DNA of 64,000 nucleotides, from NCBI RefSeq assembly GCF_004000605.1, contig NZ_CP018911.1, positions 2,399,001-2,463,000 on the forward strand, read 5' to 3'. How positions within the stretch are numbered: position 1 is the stretch's first letter; each line of letters starts with the position of its first letter. The notes beneath the pieces were generated by a model. That model ran no database searches. It worked only from the letters and a program-made list of their open reading frames with translations, and had not been told where the DNA came from. Position numbers and translations under genes: made by a program. This document shows positions 8,485 through 16,844 of the stretch, one piece after another. The stretch comes from Glycocaulis alkaliphilus (GTDB taxonomy: Bacteria; Pseudomonadota; Alphaproteobacteria; Caulobacterales; Maricaulaceae).

Positions 8485-8614
8485 TTGATCTGCTTTCACA
8501 TATCGATACGCCAATATGATTTATCAAAGCATATCACATGCTGAGCGCTGGCCCCAAGAATTATATGTTTTTATATATCACGACGCATCAGATATATATC
8601 TTAGCGTATCAACG
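8485..8614 (-). promoter_or_regulatory. AT-rich hipBA control region
   Basis: The 130 bp between ybgC and hipB are much richer in A+T than the genes on either side. They hold four copies of a GATAT-type core on the minus strand (TCGATATG, GTGATATG, GTGATATA, AAGATATA) plus the palindrome TATCGATA at 8501-8508. This fits a promoter with autoregulatory HipB operator half-sites, but no -35/-10 pair is clear, so the operator reading is inference. Confidence 0.4.
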
Positions 8615-9052
8615 CTATCCCGCCGTCTTCTCCAGCGCCTCTTTAAGCCCCGCAGGCAGGCGCTTGGGGCGGCCTTTGAGGTCGATGCAGACCGCTTCCA
8701 CTTCGGCGCTGGCGAGTAAAACCCCGCCGCGCGTGATTACCTGTTCGATCTGCATGCGCACGCCGGAGAGGCTGGCAAAGCGGGTCTCGACCATCAGCGC
8801 ATCATCGATGCGGGCAGGCGCGTGGTACTCCACCGTGACCTTGCGCACCGCAAAGCCCAATGGCGGATCGGCCTTGAGCAGGTCTGCATGGCTGATGCCT
8901 GCCGTACGCAGCGCGTCGGTACGCCCACGCTCGAAGAATTTGAGATAATTGGCGTAATAGACGATGCCGGTAAAATCCGTGTCCTCGTAATAGACCCGCA
9001 CGGGCAGATAATGCGCGCCGCCCTGCCAGGCGCCGGCCTCCGGCGCGCTCAT
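8615..9052 (-). CDS. ybgC: Acyl-CoA thioesterase YbgC (Tol-Pal associated)
   Basis: Hot-dog fold thioesterase of the YbgC/4-hydroxybenzoyl-CoA thioesterase family, usually the first gene of the tol-pal operon. The catalytic signature [24 protein letters not shown] lies at about residues 21-44, with the active-site Asp in DTDFTG. 145 residues. The start overlaps the ruvB stop by 4 bp (ATGA), so it is translationally coupled to ruvB rather than to tolQ. The hipBA pair now separates it from tolQ. Confidence 0.92.
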   Translation of the reverse strand: MSAPEAGAWQGGAHYLPVRVYYEDTDFTGIVYYANYLKFFERGRTDALRTAGISHADLLKADPPLGFAVRKVTVEYHAPARIDDALMVETRFASLSGVRMQIEQVITRGGVLLASAEVEAVCIDLKGRPKRLPAGLKEALEKTAG

Positions 9053-10080
9053 TTATCGCCTCCAAAGAGGTCCGGCGAAGAGCGCGGCGGCTCCAGCCCC
9101 ATATGTGTCCAGGCGCGCGGGGCGGCGATGCGGCCCCTTGGCGTGCGCTGGATGAAGCCCTGCTGGATGAGGAAGGGTTCGACCACTTCTTCGAGCGCAT
9201 CGCGCGCCTCGGCGCAGGCAGCCGCCAGCGTTTCCACGCCGGCAGGCCCGCCGGCAAAGCCTTCAATGAGGACGCGCAGATATCGACGGTCGAGACTGTC
9301 CAAGCCCACCTCATCCACCTCAAGGCGTTTCAGAGCCAGGTCTGCGACCTTGGCGGAAATGCTCGTCTCGCCATCGGCCTCGGCAAAGTCGCGCACCCGG
9401 CGCAGCAGGCGGCCTGCCACGCGCGGCGTGCCTCTGGCGCGCCGCGCAATTTCCCGTGCGCCATCGGGTTCAATGGCTGCGCCGAGCTTCCCGGCGGCGC
9501 GGGCGACGATGCTGGTCAGTTCCTTCTCGCCATAAAATTCCAGCCGCACGGGCACGCCGAACCGGTCACGCAAGGGCGTCGCCAGAAGGCCCGCCCGCGT
9601 GGTTGCGCCAACAAGAGTGAAGGGTGGCAGATCGATGCGCACCGTGCGCGCGCTCGGCCCTTCGCCGATCACGAGATCGAGCGCAAAATCCTCCATGGCG
9701 GGGTAGAGGATTTCCTCCACCACCGGCAGCAGGCGGTGGATTTCATCTATGAAAAGCACGTCGCGCTCTTCCAGATTGGTCAGGATCGCAGCCAGATCAC
9801 CCGCGCGGGCAATCACAGGGCCGGAGGTGGCGCGGAAATTGACGCCGAGCTCACGCGCCACGATCTGCGCCAGCGTGGTCTTGCCCAGCCCCGGCGGACC
9901 CGACAGCAGGACGTGATCGAGCGCTTCGCCGCGGCTGGCGGCGGCGCTTACGAAGACCTTGAGGTTGTCGATGGCCGCGCGCTGCCCGACAAACTCGTCA
10001 AAGCTCAAGGGCCGCAGCGCCTTGTCGCGTCCGTCCCCCGGCGCGGGTTCGGTTGAGATGATGCGGTCTGCCTCGGTCAT
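9049..10080 (-). CDS. ruvB: Holliday junction helicase subunit RuvB
   Basis: AAA+ motor that drives branch migration of Holliday junctions together with RuvA. The N-terminal RuvB signature is [12 protein letters not shown]. Walker [10 protein letters not shown] is at residues 61-69 and Walker B FIDEIHR near 110. The sensor and arginine-finger region GATTRAGLL and the winged-helix C-terminus PRTPRGR are all present. 343 residues, full length. 145 bp separate it from the ruvA stop, and this gap carries a palindromic repeat. Confidence 0.97.
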   Translation of the reverse strand: MTEADRIISTEPAPGDGRDKALRPLSFDEFVGQRAAIDNLKVFVSAAASRGEALDHVLLSGPPGLGKTTLAQIVARELGVNFRATSGPVIARAGDLAAILTNLEERDVLFIDEIHRLLPVVEEILYPAMEDFALDLVIGEGPSARTVRIDLPPFTLVGATTRAGLLATPLRDRFGVPVRLEFYGEKELTSIVARAAGKLGAAIEPDGAREIARRARGTPRVAGRLLRRVRDFAEADGETSISAKVADLALKRLEVDEVGLDSLDRRYLRVLIEGFAGGPAGVETLAAACAEARDALEEVVEPFLIQQGFIQRTPRGRIAAPRAWTHMGLEPPRSSPDLFGGDK

Positions 10081-10094
10081 GTCAGTGGCCCCTT

Positions 10095-10207
10095 TCCTCC
10101 CCCGTTTACGGGGGAGGTGTCGAGCGTCAGCGAGACGGAGGGGGGAGCTATTCGGAACAATCCCCCCCTCGGCCTTTCAGGCCACTCCCCCCGTGAACGG
10201 GGGGAGA
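10095..10207. repeat. GC-rich palindromic repeat, copy 1
   Basis: Two hairpins, CTCCCCCGTTTACGGGGGAG at the left and CTCCCCCCGTGAACGGGGGG at the right, flank a centre where a GAGGGGGGAG run faces a TCCCCCCCTC run. Sister copies at 28634-28742 and 43909-44022 share the same layout; this copy is inverted relative to them. It is REP/BIME-like in form. It lies inside the ruvA-ruvB intergenic space of an otherwise compact operon, so it may affect mRNA stability or the RuvA:RuvB ratio (inference). Confidence 0.85.
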
Positions 10208-10225
10208 AAAACAAAATAACGCCCC

Positions 10226-10885
10226 TCACCGCGCCAGCTCCTTAAGCGCCGCGCGGATCAGCATGGTCTCGCCGGCTTGGGGGTTGGCGGTGATGGCGAG
10301 CGCTACCGCGTGGCGCGCTTCGCTCTCGCCATAGCCCAGATTGGTGAGCGCGCTGATCGCCACTTCGCGGGCGTCATCCTCTTCGGTTTCGGGAGCGGCT
10401 GCGGGCGCGCTGGAGGCCGCCGGAGCCTCGCCGTCGGACAAGGCCTCTACAAGGCTCTCAGCGCCCTTTTGGGAGCGCCGGCGCGCGGGCGGGGCCTTGC
10501 CCTTCAATTCGACCGCAATGCGCTCAGCGAGCTTTCTACCCACCCCCTTGGCGCGCTCGAAAGCCGATGCATCGCCCAGCGCCGCCGCCGTCTCGATGCC
10601 AGAGGCAGAAACCGCATCCAGAAGCGCCAGTGCGTGCTTGGCGCCGACACCCTGCACACCCTGCAGGCGGACGAACCAGGCACGTTCCGCTTCGGTCAGA
10701 AAGCCGAACAGGCGCAGCGCATCCTCGCGCACATAGGTCTCGATATGGAGGGTGATGCCGGTGCCGATCTCAAGGCGCGAGCGCGCGCGAGTGCCAAGCG
10801 AGACGAGATACCCGACCCCGCCCACATCGATGACGGCATCCTCATCGCCCAGCGCGATCACAACCCCGTTCAGCATCCCGATCAT
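10226..10885 (-). CDS. ruvA: Holliday junction protein RuvA
   Basis: Tetrameric DNA-binding partner that loads RuvB on four-way junctions. Domain I (OB fold) opens with MIGMLNG and VIDVGGVGY. Domain II has the helix-hairpin-helix pair (VQGVGAKHALALL; AKGVGRKLAERI). An Ala/Pro-rich acidic linker leads to domain III (REVAISALTNLGYGESEA), which contacts RuvB. 219 residues. The start overlaps the ruvC stop by 4 bp. Confidence 0.96.
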   Translation of the reverse strand: MIGMLNGVVIALGDEDAVIDVGGVGYLVSLGTRARSRLEIGTGITLHIETYVREDALRLFGFLTEAERAWFVRLQGVQGVGAKHALALLDAVSASGIETAAALGDASAFERAKGVGRKLAERIAVELKGKAPPARRRSQKGAESLVEALSDGEAPAASSAPAAAPETEEDDAREVAISALTNLGYGESEARHAVALAITANPQAGETMLIRAALKELAR

Positions 10886-11379
10886 GCGCTAAGCCTTGTT
10901 TTGATGCCGCGATGATGCGCGTGACAGACCGCCACCGCCAGCGCGTCAGCGGCGTCCGCCGTGGCGCGGCTGCCCGGCAGGATGACGGCGATCATGGCGG
11001 CCACCTGCCCCTTCTCAGCCGCGCCGGTGCCGACGACAGACTTCTTCACCAGACGCGGCGCGTATTCGGAAACACTAAGCCCCGCCCGCGCGGCAGGCAG
11101 GATCGCGGCTGCACGCGCCTGACCGAGCTTGAGGGCTGTCCCTGCGTTCGCGCTGACGAACTGGTCCTCTACCGCCGCTTCATGGGGGCAGTACTCGGCT
11201 ACCAGTGCCTCGACAGCGGCAAAGATCGCTTCGAGACGTTCGGGCAAGGGCGCTTTCACCGGCGCCTTGATGACGCCGTGGGCCACCAGAGACAGGCGCG
11301 TACCGGTCTGGTCGATCACGCCCCATCCGGTGGCCGCAAGGCCCGGATCAATGCCAAGAATGCGAATCGTCTGGCTCAT
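10882..11379 (-). CDS. ruvC: Holliday junction resolvase RuvC
   Basis: Endonuclease that cuts Holliday junctions symmetrically. Conserved acidic residues lie in GIDPGLAATGWG (N-terminal Asp), VEDQFV (Glu), and near the end DAADALAVAVCHAHH (Asp plus His). 165 residues, full length. It heads the ruvCAB run and lies 37 bp downstream of tkt on the same strand, so transcription may start further upstream. Confidence 0.96.
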   Translation of the reverse strand: MSQTIRILGIDPGLAATGWGVIDQTGTRLSLVAHGVIKAPVKAPLPERLEAIFAAVEALVAEYCPHEAAVEDQFVSANAGTALKLGQARAAAILPAARAGLSVSEYAPRLVKKSVVGTGAAEKGQVAAMIAVILPGSRATADAADALAVAVCHAHHRGIKTRLSA

Positions 11380-11416
11380 CGGGCGAGCATACAGGATTGC
11401 CCCCGCCCTTCGAGCG

Positions 11417-13402
11417 TCAGACCCGCTTCAGCGCTTCCTCGACGACACGCTCCGCCGTGATGCCAAAATGCGCGTAGAGCTGCTCAGCCGGAGCCGATGC
11501 GCCAAAGCCTGTCATGCCGACAAATCCGCCCTCGCGGCCAATGATGGCATCCCAGCCCCAGCGTATGGCCGCTTCCACGGCCACGCACGGCACGCCGTCC
11601 GGCAGGATCGAGGCGCGATAGGCATCATCCTGTTTGAAGAAACGCTCCAGAGAGGGCGCACTAACCACGCGTGCCTTCACGCCCTTCTCCGCCAGCATGT
11701 CACGGGCCTGCACGGCCAGTTCCACTTCGGTGCCGGTGGCGATCAGCACCACTTGCGGCGCACCGCCTTCGGCCTCGCGCAGCACATAGGCGCCGCGCGC
11801 GGAGAGGTTTTGCGACCCGTCATCCTCGCGCAAGTGCGGCACACCCTGACGCGACAGGGCAAGGATGGCCGGACCGTCCGTGCGTTCCAGCGCGCAGGCC
11901 CAGCTTTCGGCTGTCTCCAGCGCGTCGCAGGGCCGCCAGGTTTCAACGCCCGGAATGGAGCGCAGGGCGGAGAGATGCTCTACCGGCTGGTGGGTTGGCC
12001 CGTCTTCGCCCAGCCCGATGGAATCGTGGGTCAGCACATAGATGACGCTCTGGTTCATCAGCGCAGACAGGCGGATGGCCGGGCGGCAATAATCGGAGAA
12101 GATCAGGAAGGTGCCGCCATAGGGCGTGATCCCGCCATGCAGGCTCATCCCGTTCATCGCGGCGGCCATGCCGTGCTCGCGCACGCCGTAATGGATATAG
12201 CCGCCGGAGAAATCGTCAGACTTGATGATGGCCTGCGAGCTGGCCTTGGTCAGGTTCGAGCCCGTGAGGTCTGCCGAACCGCCAATGAGCGCGGGATAGT
12301 CCGCCGCAATCGCTTCGAGCACCTTGCCGGACGCGGCGCGCGTAGCGAGCTTGGGCTTTTCGGCCACCAGCTTGGCGATGTGGTTCTTCAGCGCTTCCTG
12401 CGCGGCCTTGGGCACGCCGCCAGTCATGCGCGCCATGAAGGCATCGCGCACATTCGATGCCGCCAGACGTTCATTCCACGCCTTGCGGTCAGCCGCGCTG
12501 CGCACAGCCATCTCCCGCCAGTCAGCATAGATGTTTTCCGGCACCTCGAACGGGCCGTGCTCCCAGCCGAGCGCCTTCCTTGCGCCTTCGATCTCTTCCG
12601 CGCCCAGCGGCGAGCCGTGCGAACCGGCAGTGCCCGCCTTTTTCGGTGCGCCAAAACCAATCGTGGTGCGGCAGGCGATCAGGACCGGGCGGTCACTGGC
12701 CTTTGCGCGGGTCAGGGCCGCGTCGACCGCGGCCGGATCATGGCCATCCACGCTGAGCGTGTCCCAGCCCGCCGCTTCAAAGCGCGTCTTGTGATCGACC
12801 GTGTCGGACAGCTCGGTGGAGCCGTCGATGGAGATGGAGTTGTCGTCCCACAGCACGATGAGGCGGTTCAGTTTCAAATGGCCTGCCAGCGAGATCGCTT
12901 CCTGGCTGATCCCCTCCTGCAGGTCGCCGTCCGACGCGATCACCCAGGTATGGTGATCGACCAGCGCATCGCCGAAATGCGCATTGAGGATGCGCTCGGC
13001 CAGCGCCATGCCGACAGCGGTGGAGATGCCCTGCCCCAGCGGGCCGGTCGTGGTTTCCACGCCGGGCGTATGGCCAAACTCCGGGTGGCCGGGCGTTTTG
13101 GAGCCGAACTGACGGAAGTTTTTCAGCTCGTCCATCGTCACGCCCTCCACCCCGATCAGGTGCAGGATGGAGTAGATGAGCATGGAGCCATGGCCCGCCG
13201 ACAGCACGAAGCGGTCCCGGTCGGGCCATTGCGGATCAGCCGGATCGAACTTGATATGCTTGCCCCAGAGTACCGCCGCCGCGTCGGCCATGCCCATCGG
13301 CATGCCCGGATGGCCCGACTTGGCCTTCTCCACTGCGTCCATCGACAGGGCCCGGACCGCATTGGCCATCGGACGGATACGGTCAAGATCGGGAGCGGTC
13401 AT
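11417..13402 (-). CDS. tkt: Transketolase
   Basis: Thiamine-diphosphate enzyme of the pentose phosphate and Calvin-type sugar interconversions; moves two-carbon units between ketoses and aldoses. The N-terminal domain has the transketolase signature around [18 protein letters not shown], and the TPP/Mg site is at [11 protein letters not shown] with WDDNSIS. The middle pyrimidine domain has [11 protein letters not shown], with active-site residues including YGVREHGM; a C-terminal domain follows. 661 residues. It is followed by ruvC (37 bp) and preceded by pgi (39 bp), so carbon and repair genes may share transcripts. Confidence 0.96.
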   Translation of the reverse strand: MTAPDLDRIRPMANAVRALSMDAVEKAKSGHPGMPMGMADAAAVLWGKHIKFDPADPQWPDRDRFVLSAGHGSMLIYSILHLIGVEGVTMDELKNFRQFGSKTPGHPEFGHTPGVETTTGPLGQGISTAVGMALAERILNAHFGDALVDHHTWVIASDGDLQEGISQEAISLAGHLKLNRLIVLWDDNSISIDGSTELSDTVDHKTRFEAAGWDTLSVDGHDPAAVDAALTRAKASDRPVLIACRTTIGFGAPKKAGTAGSHGSPLGAEEIEGARKALGWEHGPFEVPENIYADWREMAVRSAADRKAWNERLAASNVRDAFMARMTGGVPKAAQEALKNHIAKLVAEKPKLATRAASGKVLEAIAADYPALIGGSADLTGSNLTKASSQAIIKSDDFSGGYIHYGVREHGMAAAMNGMSLHGGITPYGGTFLIFSDYCRPAIRLSALMNQSVIYVLTHDSIGLGEDGPTHQPVEHLSALRSIPGVETWRPCDALETAESWACALERTDGPAILALSRQGVPHLREDDGSQNLSARGAYVLREAEGGAPQVVLIATGTEVELAVQARDMLAEKGVKARVVSAPSLERFFKQDDAYRASILPDGVPCVAVEAAIRWGWDAIIGREGGFVGMTGFGASAPAEQLYAHFGITAERVVEEALKRV

Positions 13403-13441
13403 GGGGATGGGCCTCTGGTGAGAGTCGTGGGTATGGCGGGG

Positions 13442-14992
13442 TCAAAGCCTGAATAGCCGGGCAAGGTCAAGACTGGCGGCGTCAAACCGGCTGTGATTGC
13501 CTTTCAGGAGGTCGTTTGTCAGCAGCTTGCCCAGCTCCACCCCCCACTGGTCGAACGGATTGAGGCCATAGACCAGCCCTTCGCAAAACACTTTGTGCTC
13601 ATGGAGAGCGATCAGCGCCCCCAGCCCTTCCGGGTCGAGGCGTTCGAGCATGATGACGGAACTCGCGCGCCCGCCCGGCAGCGTCTTGTGCGCGGCCAGC
13701 GCGCCCTCGCCTTCATGGCCGTCGAGCAGGGCTGCGCTCTGCGCGACCAGATTGGCCCCCAGCGCTTTTGCCCGCTCGTCATCGCTGGTGTAGAGCGTTT
13801 TAACGGCAATGAAGTCTACCGGCACCTCGTCCACGCCCTGATGGAGCCACTGGAAGAAGGAGTGCTGGACGTCAGACCCTTTGCCACCCCAGACCAGCTG
13901 ACCGCCGGAATGGGCAGGCAGGGCCGAGCCATCAAGGCGCACCGGCTTGCCGAGGCTCTCCATTTCCAGCTGTTGCAGATAGGCGGGCAGAAGCTCCAGA
14001 CGCGTTGAATAGGCCGCCACGCAGCGCGCCAGCAGGCCGCGCCCGGCCCGGTTCCACACATCGATCAGCGCCTTGGCGAGCGGCAGATTGTCTTTCGCCG
14101 GCGCTGTTGCGAAGTGTTCGTCAATCTGGCGCGCACCCTCAAGAATGCGGGCAAACACGTCCGGCCCCAGCGCGATCTCCAGACACAGCCCGGCCGCCGA
14201 CCAGAAGGAATAGCGCCCGCCCACGCCTTCCTCGAACGGGAAGATGCGCGCCGGCGCGATGCCGAAGCCTTCAGCCTTGCCCGGCGCTGCGGTGGCGGCG
14301 GCCATGCGGGCATTGGCCCCGTCTTCGCCAAGGTTTGCCGCAAGCCAGGCCTTGGCGGCGCGCGCATTCATCAGCGTTTCGGAGGTGGTGAAGGATTTTG
14401 ACGTGACACAGACAAGCGTCGTTTCGGGGTCCGCGCCCTCAACGGCATCCTCAAGGTCTGCCGGGTCCAGATTGGACACAAAACGCAGATCGACACCCTC
14501 GCGGCGGAACGCCTTCATGGCGCTGTAGACCAGGCGGGGTCCGAGATCAGACCCGCCAATACCGATATTGATGATGCGTGTGACCGGCTTGCCGCCGGGC
14601 GCGTCCGCGCCCTGACAGGCACGGGCAAAGGCCGCCGTGCGCGCCCGTGCTGCCTCGATACGTGCCGCATAATCACGGTCTTTTAGCGCGGAGGCATCCC
14701 GCAGCGCCGCATGAAGGGCGGGACGCCCCTCTGTCGGATTGACGACATCCCCCGCAAAGAGAGCCTTGCGGGCATCATCAAAGCCCGCGCCGTCAGCCAG
14801 CGCAAAAAGCGCATTCATCGCGTCCGCATCCAGGCGCTGATGGCGGGCATCCAGCGCAATGGGTCCGGCCTGCCATTGCAGGGCAGCATCACGCCCGCCG
14901 CCCGCGCGCACCAGAGCGCCGAGCGGTTCGCCTGCAAGGCGCTTCACATGGGGGTCTAGCTGTCGGGCAATATCCATCGGGGCAGCTCTCAT
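13442..14992 (-). CDS. pgi: Glucose-6-phosphate isomerase
   Basis: Interconverts glucose 6-phosphate and fructose 6-phosphate. Seen: GIGGSDLGPRLVYSAMK near residues 150-165, the SKSFTTSETL phosphate-binding loop, GGRYSFWSAAGL, the catalytic Glu region FEEGVGGRYS, and the C-terminal LGKLLTNDLL. 516 residues, slightly shorter than the E. coli enzyme. The ATG at 14992 overlaps the previous gene's stop (ATGA); a second ATG five codons in (14977) is equally possible. Confidence 0.95.
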   Translation of the reverse strand: MRAAPMDIARQLDPHVKRLAGEPLGALVRAGGGRDAALQWQAGPIALDARHQRLDADAMNALFALADGAGFDDARKALFAGDVVNPTEGRPALHAALRDASALKDRDYAARIEAARARTAAFARACQGADAPGGKPVTRIINIGIGGSDLGPRLVYSAMKAFRREGVDLRFVSNLDPADLEDAVEGADPETTLVCVTSKSFTTSETLMNARAAKAWLAANLGEDGANARMAAATAAPGKAEGFGIAPARIFPFEEGVGGRYSFWSAAGLCLEIALGPDVFARILEGARQIDEHFATAPAKDNLPLAKALIDVWNRAGRGLLARCVAAYSTRLELLPAYLQQLEMESLGKPVRLDGSALPAHSGGQLVWGGKGSDVQHSFFQWLHQGVDEVPVDFIAVKTLYTSDDERAKALGANLVAQSAALLDGHEGEGALAAHKTLPGGRASSVIMLERLDPEGLGALIALHEHKVFCEGLVYGLNPFDQWGVELGKLLTNDLLKGNHSRFDAASLDLARLFRL

Positions 14993-15936
14993 TCCTTGGT
15001 CGCTGAACAGATCAGCACGGTCAGCCCGCCTTCGGCCTTCGCTGACTGGAGCGGGTCGATACCCAGCGGCTTCAGCCCCGCTGCTTCCAGCCAGGCGCGC
15101 AGTTGCCCGCGCTCAAAGCCCAGATGGGCGTGATGGTATTCGGCGCGGAAAACCTCAAAATCGTGTGCCTCGAAGTCCGCCAGCAATAATAGCCCGCCGG
15201 GCGCGAGCGCGCGCGCCCACTCGGTCAGGGCGCGCTGCGGCTGCGCGATATAGTGCAGGACCTGATGCACGGTGATGAGGTCTGCGGCCCCTGTCTCCAG
15301 TGGCAGGGCCGTCGCATCGGCCTGGCGCACCAGCCGGTTGGCAAGTCCGGCCTCGCTCATCTTGGAGCGGGCGACCGTGAGCATTTCCCGGCTGAGATCG
15401 ACACCCATGCCGTCCTCGGCCCGGTCGGCGAAAATCTCCAGCATGCGGCCCGTGCCGGTGCCGACATCGAGATGCAGGCGGAACTGACGCTCGCCTGCCG
15501 CTTTCAGCATGGCCGCCTCTACCGCCTCTTCGGAGAAGTGGAGGCCCCGGATGCGCGCCCATTGCTCGGCGGCGACCTCGAAATATTTCTGCGCGGTCTC
15601 GGCGCGCAGGCGGCGCACTTCGCTCAGACGCGCCAGATCGCGGGCAACTTCCACATCATCGCTGCGCTCCATCTCTTCGAGCAGGGCGGCAAGGCGTTCG
15701 CCCACACGTGATCGCGCCAGCCGGTAGAACACCCAGCCGCCTTCGGGATAGCGCTCGCACAGCCCTGCATCTGCAAGCAGCTTGAGATGGCGGCTGACGC
15801 GCGGCTGGCTCTGTCCCAGCACCTGCATGATCTCGCTGACCGTCAGCTCGCCGCGCAACAGCAGGGTGACGATCCGCAACCGGGTCGGCTCGCCCAGTGC
15901 CTTCAGCTTGGTCAGCAACTCTGCGTGCATCGGCAC
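14989..15936 (-). CDS. ArsR-type regulator fused to SAM methyltransferase
   Basis: The N-terminal about 95 residues form an ArsR/SmtB winged helix (GEPTRLRIVTLLLRGELTVS, then QSQPRVSRHLKLLADAGLC). The C-terminal half is a class I methyltransferase with the SAM-binding glycine motif HLDVGTGTGRML near residue 155 and later ATALPLETGAADLI. No metal-binding Cys cluster is evident, so the inducer is not obviously a metal. Such fusions occur in alphaproteobacteria, often near methionine genes; the substrate is unknown. Here it overlaps pgi by 4 bp. Confidence 0.82.
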   Translation of the reverse strand: MPMHAELLTKLKALGEPTRLRIVTLLLRGELTVSEIMQVLGQSQPRVSRHLKLLADAGLCERYPEGGWVFYRLARSRVGERLAALLEEMERSDDVEVARDLARLSEVRRLRAETAQKYFEVAAEQWARIRGLHFSEEAVEAAMLKAAGERQFRLHLDVGTGTGRMLEIFADRAEDGMGVDLSREMLTVARSKMSEAGLANRLVRQADATALPLETGAADLITVHQVLHYIAQPQRALTEWARALAPGGLLLLADFEAHDFEVFRAEYHHAHLGFERGQLRAWLEAAGLKPLGIDPLQSAKAEGGLTVLICSATKE

Positions 15937-15998
15937 CCTGTCAGTTGGGAAGACTCATCGTTCCACCGGCCATAGCCAGTCTCGCATGAAAAGTCGAT

Positions 15999-16811
15999 TC
16001 AGGCGCTGGCGCCTGTCCCGGTGATCGCATCAGCATTGGCGGCAAGGTGCTCCGGCCGCGTCGTGCTCATCACCACGCAGTCAGCCAGCCCGTCACGGAG
16101 CGGATCTGCCAGCGCGCCCGGCATGGCCACGCGCGGTCCGTCCGCGTCGCCCGACCGCAAGCGCCGGGCGAGCGTATAGAAATCAGAGGCCTTTCGCGGC
16201 AGGCGCAAGGGCGGCGGACCATCGCCAGCGGCCTCAATCCCCATCACCGCAATGCCTGCGCCCCGTGCCGCCCGCAGGCGCGAACGCGCCGCGTCGCCAA
16301 CAAAAGGATGGACCGGCGCCATCAGGATCGTGAACGCGCCGGTCTCCAGCGCCGCATCGAGTTCTGCGCCCCTGCCCGCCACGCCCAGATGGCGGAAGGC
16401 TCCGGCCGCTCTCATGTCTGACAGACGCGCCAGCAGGGCCGGGGTCAGCTCGGACGGTGCCGGGCCATGCAGGATCAGCCCGTCCACCCCCTCAAGGCCA
16501 AGCCGGGACAGGCTGGCGCGGATGGAGCGCTCAACACCTTCGGGTGAAAAATCACGGATGCGCCGGGCAAGACCGGAGGAGGACACCCCGGCCTTTGTGG
16601 TCACGAAGACATCGCTGCGCGGCAGGCCGGCCAGCGCGCGTCCCAGCCGCTTTTCCGCCTCGCCCGCGCCATAGGCAGGGGCTGTATCGAAGACGCGCAC
16701 CCCGGCGGCAAAGGCCTGCCCGACAAGCCCGACCGTACCGCCCGGCGCCATTAGCGGCGTGCCGTGCGCACCGGAAATGCCAAAGCCGAGGCGGGAGGGC
16801 AGAATGCTCAT
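15999..16811 (-). CDS. Aldo/keto reductase family protein
   Basis: NADPH-linked oxidoreductase fold. Features: FGISGAHG at the N-terminus, the signature VRVFDTAPAYGAGEAEKRLG (Asp and Tyr of the AKR catalytic set), a Lys in VFVTTKAG, LILHGPAP (in place of the catalytic His strand), and a C-terminal cofactor region. 270 residues from the ATG at 16811; a GTG two codons upstream is possible. Physiological substrate not inferable. It ends 62 bp from the ArsR-methyltransferase start, same strand. Confidence 0.78.
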   Translation of the reverse strand: MSILPSRLGFGISGAHGTPLMAPGGTVGLVGQAFAAGVRVFDTAPAYGAGEAEKRLGRALAGLPRSDVFVTTKAGVSSSGLARRIRDFSPEGVERSIRASLSRLGLEGVDGLILHGPAPSELTPALLARLSDMRAAGAFRHLGVAGRGAELDAALETGAFTILMAPVHPFVGDAARSRLRAARGAGIAVMGIEAAGDGPPPLRLPRKASDFYTLARRLRSGDADGPRVAMPGALADPLRDGLADCVVMSTTRPEHLAANADAITGTGASA

Positions 16812-16844
16812 GCACACTGCCTTACTTGAACGCCTGCGCCAGCG

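Noticed and set aside
10095-10207. CRISPR or phage attachment site reading of the GC-rich repeats
   Set aside because: The three copies are far apart, lack regular spacers, are palindromic and do not flank integrase genes.
11129-13456. 775-codon plus-strand frame opposite tkt
   Set aside because: Very long but antisense to transketolase, whose motifs are intact; no family feature in the frame.
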